Source: CAYQJS01 sp964417895
GTDB taxonomy: Bacteria; Chloroflexota; UBA6077; SHYK01
Reading direction: 5' to 3'
NCBI GenBank assembly: GCA_964417895.1
Contig: CAYQJS010000037.1
Coordinates: 1 to 55,688, forward strand
DNA: 55,688 bases
Shown here piece after piece: positions 40,515 through 48,716 of the stretch. Numbering within the stretch: the stretch's first letter is position 1; each line of letters begins with the position of its first letter. The notes under the pieces were generated by a model. The model made no database searches, was not told the origin of the DNA, and worked only from the letters and a program-made list of their open reading frames with translations. The position numbers were made by a program, and so were the translations under genes.

Positions 40515-40901
40515 CCTGAGCCACGCGCGCGGATGGTTCCTAAAGCCTGACAGCGATCTGGCCGCCGCGCACCGCATCGTCGATGGGTGACGGGCCCTTC
40601 GACACGGCGTGTTTTCACGCCCAGCAGGCTGCGGAGCGGCTGTTGAAGGGGCTGCTCGCTTATGGCGGTCGTCCGATCCCGCTGGTGCATGACCTCGATG
40701 AACTGCACGACCTCTGTCTCGCAGGTGGTCTCGCCCCCACGATCGCGCGATTGGACCTGACAGCGCTGACTCCTTACGCGGTGCGTCTGCTATGAGCTGG
40801 CGTTCTGGCCCGATCGCGAGACTGCTGAAGAATCCATCGCGCTGGCAGAAGAGCTTCGCGCCGCCGTTCTCGAAACGGTACCAGAGGAAGCACGGCCCTG
40901 A
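40504..40901 (+). pseudogene. HEPN-domain toxin, two frameshifts
   Basis: ATG 40504 overlaps the MNT end. The frame reads HARGWFLKPDSDLAAAHRIV, stops, and continues one frame over as GDGPFDTACFHAQQAAERLL and LLAYGGRPIPLVHDLDEL, then shifts again to YELAFWPDRETAEESIALAE up to TGA 40901. Joined, this is a complete HEPN domain with the RPIPLVH (R-x5-H) RNase motif. Both shifts are in the same direction, near 40580 and 40785. The downstream part to 41060 shows nothing. Confidence 0.75.
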
Positions 40902-41060
40902 GGCATCGCCCCTTAGCGGAGCGCATCGCCATGCTGGTGGCGGCCAGGCACCCGAGCGCGGCGCTGTCGCCTGGTACGACCCGAACGGCGTCTACACCTG
41001 GGGCATCGAACAGCGGGTCGAGACCGCGCTCGCCGTCGGAGGAAAGCCCGCCCCGGCGCC

Positions 41061-41900
41061 TCAGCCCACGGGCTGGCGGGCGCCGAGCTGACGGGCGATG
41101 AAGTCCCTGGCCATGTCGACGGCTCGCTGCGTCGCCGGCGACCGCTCGATCACCCAGCGGTGCACGGAGTCGTCGAATACCTCGAGGTGCATGTCGCCGC
41201 CCGCCGCGCGGTAAGTGTCGGCGAACCGTCGCTGTACCTCGGGCAGCACGTTGTCGTCGAGGCCACCTTGCATGACGAGCAGAGGCGGCAGCGTTACCGC
41301 CTCGCCTCGCTCTAGGATCGCCTGCGGATTGGCCTCCCAGATGGCGTCCCACGGAGCGAAGTAGGTCTTGCTGTTCGCGATGAGGAACTCACGGCCCATG
41401 CGGTTGGCCTGGAGGTATCGAGCGTAGGGATCACTGATGGGAGAGCGCGCGACGACGTAGGCCACGCTGGCGTCGAGGTCCGGCGCCTCAGGCAGCGAAT
41501 GCACGGAGTACCGCGGATCGTGCGGGCGCATGCCGATCAGCTCGGCGACGTGCCCTCCGCTGGAGCTGCCAAAGATCCCCACCGTGGCCGGATCGCCGTT
41601 CCACTCCGCTGCGTGCACCTTGAGCCAGCGGACCCCGAAATTGACGTCCTGGACCGACCCGGGGTATGGCTTCTCCGACGCCCACAGGACGTCGATGGCC
41701 GCGACGAGGATGCCGCTCTCGGCCAGCCCCTGGTCCACGATCTCGTTGGCGGTGCGGTCCTGGCCGTTCCAGGCGCCGCCGTGCACGTCCACCAGCGCGG
41801 GGAACGGGCCCTCCCCCTGCGGCTGATAGATACGCGCGAGCAGACTTCGAATCGGATCGCGCCGATACTCAACGTCCCAGGTCTTGATTGCATAGGCCAC
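41061..41900 (-). CDS. Alpha/beta hydrolase (BD-FAE/HSL-like esterase)
   Basis: A 279-residue esterase. The oxyanion motif VDVHGGAW (about 37-44), nucleophile GSSSGGH, catalytic Asp in GGLDDNV and His in DSVHRW are all present in the right order. The short N-terminus before HGG and the PQGEGPFPALV strand suggest the bacterial ester-hydrolase group near feruloyl or kynurenine-formamidase-like enzymes. It is monocistronic, convergent with the HEPN relic, with ATG 41900 preceded by GAGGAGG at about 41910. Confidence 0.87.
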   Translation of the reverse strand: MAYAIKTWDVEYRRDPIRSLLARIYQPQGEGPFPALVDVHGGAWNGQDRTANEIVDQGLAESGILVAAIDVLWASEKPYPGSVQDVNFGVRWLKVHAAEWNGDPATVGIFGSSSGGHVAELIGMRPHDPRYSVHSLPEAPDLDASVAYVVARSPISDPYARYLQANRMGREFLIANSKTYFAPWDAIWEANPQAILERGEAVTLPPLLVMQGGLDDNVLPEVQRRFADTYRAAGGDMHLEVFDDSVHRWVIERSPATQRAVDMARDFIARQLGARQPVG

Positions 41901-41980
41901 GATTCTGTCCTCCTCTATGTCGTTCCACTTTGAGACGGCGGCCGCTCTTTCCGCTCAGCGCAGCTCCCTGGCGCGCTGCC

Positions 41981-42087
41981 AGGCTGCTGAGAAGGTCAGA
42001 CTCCGCTCGTGGTGAGCGGCTCGGCTGAGCTCAGCAGCAACCCTGTCGAACCACATGGGGCCCTTCGATAAGCTCAGGGTGAGCGGG
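41981..42087. repeat. R1 repeat, inverted pair
   Basis: AGGCTGCTGAGAAGG... and ...CCTTCGATAAGCTCAGGGTG with internal GAGCTCAGC palindromes. It sits between the stop of the small cupin gene and the start of the esterase gene (both minus strand). Confidence 0.65.
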
Positions 42088-42105
42088 GGCCTTCAGCGGC
42101 CGCTG

Positions 42106-42462
42106 CTAGGCGCCTGCCGATACTTTGTAATCCACGCGCAGGATCTCCAGGGGCTCGTCATCCATGCCTTCGAACCAGTACTTGGTCCCGGCGGGGAGCA
42201 GCACCCCCTCATACTTCCCGAGCTCGGCGATGACTCTGTCGCCTTCGCCGTAGAACGTGGCGCGGCCGCCGAGCACCATCCAGAAGCCCTCCTCGATGGC
42301 GTGGAAGTGCAGGTTGTTGTGCACGCCCTTCTCGAAGATCTGAACAGTGCTGATGGCGTTCTCGCTCTGGAACATCGGGAAGGACTTTCTTCCCTCGGCT
42401 GAGTCCCGGCCACCTTCGGCCCGGGGCCCCGAGTACTTGAACTGCTGAATCCCGTCTGTCAT
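42106..42462 (-). CDS. Small single-domain cupin
   Basis: 118 residues from ATG 42462 (GGGGTGG five bases upstream; a longer frame to 42522 lacks support). Cupin motif 1 is NLHFHAIEEGFWMVLGG with H-x-H and Glu metal ligands; motif 2 lies around GVLLPAGTKYWFEG, where the usual His is replaced by Tyr. It may bind a sugar or aromatic acid, or act in a dioxygenase pathway; no substrate can be read. It is a separate minus-strand gene, divergent from the ankyrin-Rieske operon. Confidence 0.8.
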   Translation of the reverse strand: MTDGIQQFKYSGPRAEGGRDSAEGRKSFPMFQSENAISTVQIFEKGVHNNLHFHAIEEGFWMVLGGRATFYGEGDRVIAELGKYEGVLLPAGTKYWFEGMDDEPLEILRVDYKVSAGA

Positions 42463-42668
42463 TCTGGCCACCCCATAAATGTCATTTGAGCCCGGCGCAC
42501 GCCGTCGCGCGCAACCCGACAAGCTTCGCTTCGGCGCCCGATTCTACTCTCTCAGCGGTGTGGCTGGAGAGTGTGTGCGGGGTGCTGCCCTCGCGGCTCC
42601 CCGCCGCGGATGTGCCATCTCGGCGGAACGATACAATGCGCACAGCTTTGACAGGGGTGGGCCCGCGC

Positions 42669-43358
42669 ATGAGCCAGGAGACGGCGCAGCAGCAGGCACT
42701 GTTGGAAGCCGTGAAGGCGGGCGATGCGACGGGCGTCCGGGCGTTGCTGGCAGCGGATCCGGCACTGGTGAATGCTCGGACAGACAGCGGCGAGTCGGCG
42801 CTGCTCCTGGGCGCCTACCACGGCCACCCCCAACTCGCGGACGACCTCCTGGCCGCCGGCGCCAGGTGCAACATCTTCGAGGCATCCGCCCTGGGCCTCC
42901 TCGACCGGGTCGTCAGCCTGGCCGAGGCCGACCCAGGCCTGATCGGCTCCTTCTCCCATGATGGGTTCACGCCTCTCCACCTGGCGGCCTTCTTCGGACA
43001 TTTGGAGGTGGCGCGGTGCCTCCTCGTTCATGGGGCCGACGCGAACGCCGTGGCTACAAACACGACGTTCGCGAGCGGCGTCACACCCCTGCACAGCGCT
43101 ATAGCGCGGGGTGGCCCCGGCGTCGTCCGAGCGCTCCTCGACGCCGGCGCCGGCGTGAGCCTGCGCAACGGCGTGGGACACACGCCCATCTTCGAGGCAG
43201 CGTTCAACGGAGACGTCGAGGCGGCGCGCATGCTCCTGGACGCCGGTGCTGACCCCAACCCCACGGCTGACAACGGCGAGACCCCACTCAGCGTGGCGCT
43301 CGACCGAAGACACGAGCTGGTCGCCGACCTGTTGCGAGCCCGTGGAGCGCAAGGCTGA
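42669..43358 (+). CDS. Ankyrin-repeat protein
   Basis: 229 residues with about five ankyrin repeats; the clearest are GFTPLHLAAFFGHLEVARCL, GVTPLHSAIARGGPGVVRAL, GHTPIFEAAFNGDVEAARML and a last one ending ELVADLLRARGA. It has no signal peptide. ATG 42669 is chosen because the repeats begin soon after and a TACAAT box (42627-42632) lies just upstream; longer frames to 42486 cross the cupin promoter region. It lies 28 bases before the second Rieske gene and should be co-transcribed, so a protein-protein role linked to that oxygenase is plausible. Confidence 0.85.
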   Translation: MSQETAQQQALLEAVKAGDATGVRALLAADPALVNARTDSGESALLLGAYHGHPQLADDLLAAGARCNIFEASALGLLDRVVSLAEADPGLIGSFSHDGFTPLHLAAFFGHLEVARCLLVHGADANAVATNTTFASGVTPLHSAIARGGPGVVRALLDAGAGVSLRNGVGHTPIFEAAFNGDVEAARMLLDAGADPNPTADNGETPLSVALDRRHELVADLLRARGAQG

Positions 43359-43386
43359 GCCAAATCGGAGAGCGGAGGAGAACAGC

Positions 43387-44595
43387 ATGCTAACCAAAGA
43401 AGAGAACGATCGCTTCTGTCGAGTCGGGCCGGGCACGCCCATGGGCGAGCTGATGCGCCGCTACTGGCACCCTATCGCGGCCACGTGCGAGGTGGATGAG
43501 GAGCCGACGAAGCCCGTGAAGGTCCTGGGCGAGGCGCTGGTGCTCTATCGCGACCGGAGCCGAAACCTAGGGCTTATCGGCGAGGCGTGCCTGCACCGGC
43601 GGGTCAACCTGGTGTACGGCATCCCCGAGGAGGTGGGGCTACGCTGCCCGTACCATGGCTGGCTCTACGACCACACGGGACGGTGCCTTGAGCAGCCCGC
43701 CGAGGACATGGAGGCGCCCGATAGCACGTTCAGGGAGAGAACCATCATCAAGGCGTATCCCGTGGAGGAGCTGGGGGGCCTGATCTTCGCCTACCTCGGC
43801 CCTCAACCAGCGCCCTTGCTGCCGCGCTGGGAACAGCTTCTGCGGGAGGAGGCGCCAGCCATCGGCGTGACGCCGCTCCCCTGCAACTGGCTCCAGATCA
43901 TGGAGAACTCGCTGGACCAGACGCACGTCGAGTGGCTCCATCGCCGCTTCGACAATTACGTCCTCACCCGTCTGGGACGCGCCGAGAACCAGTACCAGGT
44001 GCTCCACCACACGAAGATCGGCGCCGACGTGTTCGAGTACGGCATCGTCAAGCGGCGCTTGTGGGAGGGTGGCAATGAGAATGACCCTGAGTGGCGCATC
44101 GGCCATCCCATCCTCTTTCCCAACATCCTGAACAACACCGGCGGCGGCCTGCAGTACCGCGTGCCCATCGACGACGAGCACACCATGCACTGGTGGTATC
44201 CGGCCCGGTTCATGCCGAAGGACCGCGACCTGAGGGACGCCGGCGTCAAGCTTTATCAGGTGCCGGTTCCGGGCCTCGACGAGCGCGGCCGCCCCACCTG
44301 GGACCGATTCGACAATAACCTGGGCCAGGACATGACGATGTGGTACAGCCAGGGGCCCATCGCCGATCGGTCGGAGGAGAAGCTGGGGACGTCCGACAAG
44401 CCGATCATCCTGTACCGCCACCTGCTCGATGAGAACATGAAGATCGTGGCGCAGGGCGACGATCCGCTGGGCGTGATCCGCGACGTGTCGCGGAACCACT
44501 CCATCCACATCCCGACCGAGACAGACGAGGGCGGGATCGCCGAGCAGCAGATCAGGATCGCCGCACGGGGGCCAAGCGGCCGGGGGCTGGGCTAA
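43387..44595 (+). CDS. Rieske-type ring-hydroxylating oxygenase, large subunit (second copy)
   Basis: 402 residues and clearly paralogous to the 7.5-kb protein: both start MLTKE/MLSKE, then RVGPGTPMGxLMRRYW. The Rieske site is C-L-H in EACLHRRVN plus CPYHGW. The iron site is NSLDQTHVEWLHRRF with Asp and two His. The C-terminal region differs between the copies, which implies different substrates. GGAGGAG is eight bases before ATG 43387. It follows the ankyrin gene in one operon, and no reductase is adjacent; the VOC-Rieske fusion at 50.4 kb could be an electron donor. Confidence 0.9.
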   Translation: MLTKEENDRFCRVGPGTPMGELMRRYWHPIAATCEVDEEPTKPVKVLGEALVLYRDRSRNLGLIGEACLHRRVNLVYGIPEEVGLRCPYHGWLYDHTGRCLEQPAEDMEAPDSTFRERTIIKAYPVEELGGLIFAYLGPQPAPLLPRWEQLLREEAPAIGVTPLPCNWLQIMENSLDQTHVEWLHRRFDNYVLTRLGRAENQYQVLHHTKIGADVFEYGIVKRRLWEGGNENDPEWRIGHPILFPNILNNTGGGLQYRVPIDDEHTMHWWYPARFMPKDRDLRDAGVKLYQVPVPGLDERGRPTWDRFDNNLGQDMTMWYSQGPIADRSEEKLGTSDKPIILYRHLLDENMKIVAQGDDPLGVIRDVSRNHSIHIPTETDEGGIAEQQIRIAARGPSGRGLG

Positions 44596-44619
44596 ACCGA
44601 GGTTCCTGTCTGCGCTGCG

Positions 44620-45051
44620 TCACTCGGCCGTGTAATCCGATATCGATCGGACGAAGGCGAGCGAGCGCACCGCGCCGAGAAGACGCTGGTCCGCGGTCCA
44701 AAGTGTTATCCCAAGAAGCTGGGCCAGGGCCACGTATTGGGCATCGTAGATGGCAGGCAAGTCGTGCGCAGCGGCAAGAACCAGAGCACGGTCGTACAGC
44801 ACATCGGGCGCCCGCAGCCTGATGGGAAGCGCCAGAAACTGCGCCAGCAGCGATCGCGCTTCGTCGAGCTGCAGCTGCCCTCGGCGCATGCGCTGGCGGA
44901 TGGCGTTGGCCACCTCACTGAGGAGAAGCGGCGGGGCGACGATCGCGTCGCGATGCTCGTGACTCGCGCGCAGCAAGGTGCGAGCCTCTCGGGAATGCTC
45001 CTCGGCGACGAATACCCACTTGAGCGCCACAGAGGCGTCGACGCAGATCAC
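44620..45051 (-). CDS. vapC: PIN-domain toxin, VapC-type
   Basis: A 143-residue PIN nuclease. The acidic residues are D5 (MICVDAS), a Glu in LLLSEVANAI (about 45), D102 or so in AIYDAQYVALA, and D in LWTADQRLL. In a VapBC pair it cuts RNA, usually tRNA or rRNA. Its start overlaps the end of the antitoxin gene by four bases. The gene appears intact. Confidence 0.88.
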   Translation of the reverse strand: MICVDASVALKWVFVAEEHSREARTLLRASHEHRDAIVAPPLLLSEVANAIRQRMRRGQLQLDEARSLLAQFLALPIRLRAPDVLYDRALVLAAAHDLPAIYDAQYVALAQLLGITLWTADQRLLGAVRSLAFVRSISDYTAE

Positions 45052-45449
45052 TCCCCGCCCGACAGCTGGCGACTACGCTCGTCGCGTGACTCGTTGATGA
45101 GCGCCCAGCTTTCCGGCTCGAGCTTTCCGTACTTCGCTGCCAGCTCGCTGCCCAGGCGCTCCATCTCTTCGATGGCCTTCAGCCCACGCTGCTGCTCTTC
45201 CCGCGTCATTCGCGGCACGATGAGTGGCCGGCGTTGCGCGTCCTTACTCACCCGCCGCGCTGGCCGGGACTCCACCAGTTTCTCCAGGTCGGTTCGCTTG
45301 ACACCGATCCGCTTGCGCCCGAGCCGATACGCTGGCAGAAGCCCCTGGTCGATCCAGCGGCGAATCGTCGAAGGGTGGACGAGCAGCGCGCTCGCGGCGT
45401 CCGCCACTGTAAGATAAGCCGTGGATCCGGCCCGTGTATCAATGATCAT
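45048..45449 (-). CDS. HTH antitoxin paired with VapC (excisionase/MerR-like DNA-binding domain)
   Basis: 133 residues from ATG 45449. An N-terminal helix-turn-helix of the excisionase/MerR type (LTVADAASALLVHPSTIRRW, then YRLGRKRIGV) is followed by a charged helical region ending in a toxin-wrapping tail (MTREEQQRGLKAIEEMERLG). It binds its own promoter and neutralises the PIN toxin. TATCAT on the minus strand shortly before the ATG may be its -10 box. The promoter region is shared with the divergent eutA-like gene. Confidence 0.8.
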   Translation of the reverse strand: MIIDTRAGSTAYLTVADAASALLVHPSTIRRWIDQGLLPAYRLGRKRIGVKRTDLEKLVESRPARRVSKDAQRRPLIVPRMTREEQQRGLKAIEEMERLGSELAAKYGKLEPESWALINESRDERSRQLSGGE

Positions 45450-45467
45450 ATCTGCTTGTATGATAGC

Positions 45468-45483
45468 ACTCAACGAAGTGAGT
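45468..45483. promoter_or_regulatory. ACTCA-N6-TGAGT operator candidate between divergent genes
   Basis: A perfect ACTCA / TGAGT inverted repeat with a six-base centre overlaps the presumed promoter of the antitoxin gene and lies just before the plus-strand eutA-like gene. It fits autoregulation by the HTH antitoxin. Confidence 0.45.
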
Positions 45484-45494
45484 AAAGGAAATCA

Positions 45495-47138
45495 ATGATC
45501 GACCACCGCCACGGCGACGCCCATGCGCACGCGCATGATGGCGACCATCCCCACGTTCACGCCCATGGCCACGAGCACTCCCGCGGCGGCGAGCATGCCC
45601 ATTACCATGACGACGAGTTCCACGACCACCACGGTGACGAGCTGGCGCCAGAGGACGCCGCCGCGCTTGCGGAGCGCCTGTGGCAGCTAGAAAATGTCGA
45701 GCTCACCACTGTCGGGGTGGACGTGGGCTCGTCCACTTCGCACCTCATGTTCGCCCGCGTCCATCTGCAGCGGCTCGCCCAAGCCCTCTCCAGCCGGTTC
45801 GTGGTCGTGAGCCGCGAGGTCCTGTGGCGCTCGCCCATCATGATTACGCCGTACCGCGCGGACGACACCATCGACGCCGATCTCCTCGGCGAGTTCATTC
45901 ATCAGGCGTACGCCGCCGCCGGGTTCCGCCCAACCGATGTCGATAGCGGCGCCGTGATCCTCACGGGCGAGGCGCTGAAACGCACCAACGCGCGCGCTAT
46001 CGCGGGCCTGTTCGCGGAGGAGGGCGGGAAGTTCGTCTGCGCCTCGGCCGGTCACCACCTGGAGTCCCTCATGGCGGCGCACGGCTCGGGCGCGGCGGCC
46101 CTCTCGCGCGAGCGGCACGCAACCATTCTGAACGTCGACATTGGCGGGGGCACGTCGAAGTTCGCGCTGATCCGCGATGGCGAGGTCCTCCACACCGCGG
46201 CGGTCGCCGTCGGCGGCCGGCTGGCGACTCGCGGTGCGGACGGCCGCCTCGCGCGCGTCGAGGGGCCGGCCCGCCAGGTGGGCCGCTCGCTGGGGATCGA
46301 CCTCGAGCCCGGCACATTGCTCGATGCCGCCGACGATGCCCGTCTCGTCGGTGCGTGGAGCGACGTGCTCGTCTCCGTCATCCGAGGGGAGCCAGCGACA
46401 GGCCTTGCGGCGGAGCTGCTCGTCACCGAACCGCTGCCGGAGGGGGGCCGCCCCGACGCCATCACGTTCTCCGGCGGCGTCGCCGAGTACATCTACCGGC
46501 GCGAGGCGGGCGACTACGGCGACTTCGGCGCGGCCCTGGGCCGAGGTATACGCGTAGCGCTCGCCGATGACCGCATCGACCTCCCTCTGCTCGACCCCGG
46601 CCAGGGCATCCGCGCCACGGTCATCGGCGCTTCCCAGTTCACGGTGCAGCTCAGCGGCAACACCATCGCGATCTCCGACGAGTCGGTCCTCCCGCTTCGC
46701 AATCTGCCTGTGCTGTACCCTCGCCTCGACCTCGCGGGCGACGTGTCCGCCGCGGGCGTGGCCCACGCCATCGGCGAGTCCATCCGGCGGCTCGACCTGG
46801 CCGACGGTGAGGACCGGCTCGCCCTCGCGTTCCGCTGGCCCGGCGACCCGATCTACCGCAGGCTTCGGACGCTCGCCGAGGGGATCCGCCAGGGGCTGCC
46901 GCGCAGTCTCGAGCGCCGGCTCCCCCTCGTCCTGCTCCTCGACCGGGACATAGGGAGGATCCTGGGGGACATCCTGAGGCACGATCTCGCTATTGAGAGT
47001 ACTATCGTCTCCATCGATGGGATGCAGCTGCAAGAGTTCGACTACGTCGACGTGGGTGAGGTGCTGCAGCCCGCCCAGGTCGTGCCGGTCGTGATCAAGA
47101 GCCTGCTTTTTGCGACGCCAGAAGCCGTGTCACCCTGA
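45495..47138 (+). CDS. eutA: EutA-like protein with His-rich N-terminus
   Basis: 547 residues. The first 45 are extraordinarily rich in His and Asp (HAHAHDGDHPHVHAHGHEH), a metal-binding tail. The rest matches EutA, the reactivating factor of B12-dependent ethanolamine ammonia-lyase: TTVGVDVGSSTSHLMF is the actin/Hsp70-like phosphate-1 loop, LNVDIGGGTSKFAL phosphate-2, and AITFSGGVAEYIY follows. It frees damaged cobalamin from the lyase using ATP. No eutB, eutC or other eut gene is in the window. AGGAAA precedes the ATG. Confidence 0.85.
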   Translation: MIDHRHGDAHAHAHDGDHPHVHAHGHEHSRGGEHAHYHDDEFHDHHGDELAPEDAAALAERLWQLENVELTTVGVDVGSSTSHLMFARVHLQRLAQALSSRFVVVSREVLWRSPIMITPYRADDTIDADLLGEFIHQAYAAAGFRPTDVDSGAVILTGEALKRTNARAIAGLFAEEGGKFVCASAGHHLESLMAAHGSGAAALSRERHATILNVDIGGGTSKFALIRDGEVLHTAAVAVGGRLATRGADGRLARVEGPARQVGRSLGIDLEPGTLLDAADDARLVGAWSDVLVSVIRGEPATGLAAELLVTEPLPEGGRPDAITFSGGVAEYIYRREAGDYGDFGAALGRGIRVALADDRIDLPLLDPGQGIRATVIGASQFTVQLSGNTIAISDESVLPLRNLPVLYPRLDLAGDVSAAGVAHAIGESIRRLDLADGEDRLALAFRWPGDPIYRRLRTLAEGIRQGLPRSLERRLPLVLLLDRDIGRILGDILRHDLAIESTIVSIDGMQLQEFDYVDVGEVLQPAQVVPVVIKSLLFATPEAVSP

Positions 47139-47272
47139 GCGAAGCGAGGGATCTGACGGGAGTAGCAATCGACGAGGGATTCTTCGCCTGCGGCTGCTCT
47201 GAAACGTGTCACCCTGAGCCGTGCGAAGGGTCTGGCGGGAGATGCTTCGCCTGCGGCTCAGCATGACAGCTT
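47139..47272. repeat. TCACCCTGAGCGAAGCGAGGGATCT-type repeats
   Basis: Two copies of GTCACCCTGAGC(G/C) followed by GCGA(A)G(C)GAGGG(A/T)TCT, with CTTCGCCTGCGGCTC half-sites. They fill the gap between the eutA-like and cupin genes together with three short AGAATGACAGAA copies (47310-47345). Confidence 0.6.
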
Positions 47273-47367
47273 CATCTGCCTGTGGCGCGCCGTGACGGCG
47301 CATGACAACTCAGAATGACAGAACTATGATCAGAATGACAGAACCGGAAACATGAAAGGAGCAAACT

Positions 47368-48471
47368 ATGGATAGCAGACCCATCCTCGATCCGTATTAC
47401 GAGTGGCAGACAACGGAGGAGATCCCCACCGTCACCGGATTGGTGATCGACGACCTCGACGCCGTCCCCCTGGAGCCGTGGGAGCGTATCGGCGGGAACG
47501 CCGCCTTCGTGAACCTGGGCACGAAGCCGTCTGAGAAGACCAGCGCCCTCTTGTGCGAGATCCCCGCGGGCGGCAGCCTGAAGCCCATGTCCATGATGTG
47601 CGAGCAGTTCGTGTACGTCGTGAGCGGACGCGGCGCTACGACCGTGTGGAACGAGGGCCAGCCCAAGCAGCTGGTCGAATGGCATGACGGCAGTTTCATC
47701 GCCATCCCGGTCAACGCCCACCATCAGCACTTCAACGGCGGGGCGCAGCCGGCGCGCTTCCTCAGCTACCACGACATGCCGACGGTCATGAGCGTCTTCC
47801 GCAGCGAGAAGTTCATCTTCGAGAACCCCTTCGTCTTCGACGACCGGTTCGCCGGCGAAGACGCCTACTACAACGGCGAGGGCACGCTCCACGCGGTGCA
47901 GGGCAAGTCCTTCAAGGTGTGGCGCACGAACTTTGTGCCCGACGCTCGGACGATGCAGCTGCACGAGTGGAGCGAGCGCGGGGCGGGCGGCCTGAACGTG
48001 ATGCTGGAGATGGCCGACGCGCGCATCCACACGCACATCTCGCAGTTCCCGGTGGGGACCTACAAGAAGGCTCACGTCGACCCGCGCGCGCGGGGGAGCG
48101 ATCCCGGCGGTGGGTCGCTGCTCCTGATCCTGGACGGCGTCGGCTTCACCATGGCGTGGCATCCGGGCGACAAAGAGTTCAGGCGCTTGGACTGGAAGCG
48201 CAATAGCCTCGTCATCTCGCCCACGGGCTTTTACCACCAGCACTTCAATACGGGGGCGACGCCGGCGCGCTACCTGGCGATGACCAGTGGCGGCGGCAGC
48301 CGCGCGGCGCGAAGCCAGAGCTTCGCCGACGTGAGCGAGCGAGAGGGCGGCGGCCAGATCGAATACCCGGACGAGAACCCGGAGATCCACCGGATCTTCG
48401 AGGAGGAGATCCGGAAGAACGGGGCCGAGTGCAGCATGACCAGGCACTCGCCGTTCTGCACGTCGGCGTAG
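47368..48471 (+). CDS. Bicupin protein, gentisate-dioxygenase-like
   Basis: 367 residues with two cupin barrels. Barrel 1 motifs: CEQFVYVVSGRGATTVW and AIPVNAHHQHFNGG. Barrel 2: HTHISQFPVGTYKKAHVDPR and ISPTGFYHQHFNTG, with His residues in both. The organisation resembles gentisate/1-hydroxy-2-naphthoate dioxygenases and related ring-cleaving or signalling bicupins. It may open the ring produced by the Rieske oxygenases; that is inference. AAAGGAG sits seven bases before the ATG. Confidence 0.82.
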   Translation: MDSRPILDPYYEWQTTEEIPTVTGLVIDDLDAVPLEPWERIGGNAAFVNLGTKPSEKTSALLCEIPAGGSLKPMSMMCEQFVYVVSGRGATTVWNEGQPKQLVEWHDGSFIAIPVNAHHQHFNGGAQPARFLSYHDMPTVMSVFRSEKFIFENPFVFDDRFAGEDAYYNGEGTLHAVQGKSFKVWRTNFVPDARTMQLHEWSERGAGGLNVMLEMADARIHTHISQFPVGTYKKAHVDPRARGSDPGGGSLLLILDGVGFTMAWHPGDKEFRRLDWKRNSLVISPTGFYHQHFNTGATPARYLAMTSGGGSRAARSQSFADVSEREGGGQIEYPDENPEIHRIFEEEIRKNGAECSMTRHSPFCTSA

Positions 48472-48502
48472 GGCTGACGGTGGTTGAGCCCGCCGGAGAG
48501 TT

Positions 48503-48676
48503 CACCCCCTCCCTCGCCCTCCCCCATCAAGGGGGAGGGGACAACTCCCGCTCCCCCGGCCATCAAGGAGGACGGACAAGCTGCCCCCTCCCCTCTTGCG
48601 AGGGCAGGGGCACCTTCCGCTCCCCGGGCCATCGAGGAGGATTGAAAATCTCCCTCCTCCCCTTTTTCGGAGGATC
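48503..48676. repeat. R2 repeat array
   Basis: CCCCCTCCCTCGCCCTCCCC-ATCAAGGGGGAGGGG, followed by two related units of GGCCATC(A)AGGAGGA and CCCTCCCCTCTTGCGAGGG. It lies directly before the second solute-binding protein and complicates its start. Confidence 0.7.
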
Positions 48677-48716
48677 GCTGGGGAGGCGGTACCAGAGAGG
48701 GCTGTCTCGCAGTCGT

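Noticed and set aside
40792..41091. 99-codon plus-strand frame after the HEPN relic
   Set aside because: Its first part is an off-frame reading of the HEPN C-terminus and the rest shows no family or start signal.
47140..47350. Repeated words suggesting a CRISPR array
   Set aside because: Units are irregular, not evenly spaced, and match the dispersed intergenic repeats; no cas operon is present (the Cas4-like gene at 24 kb is part of a different module).
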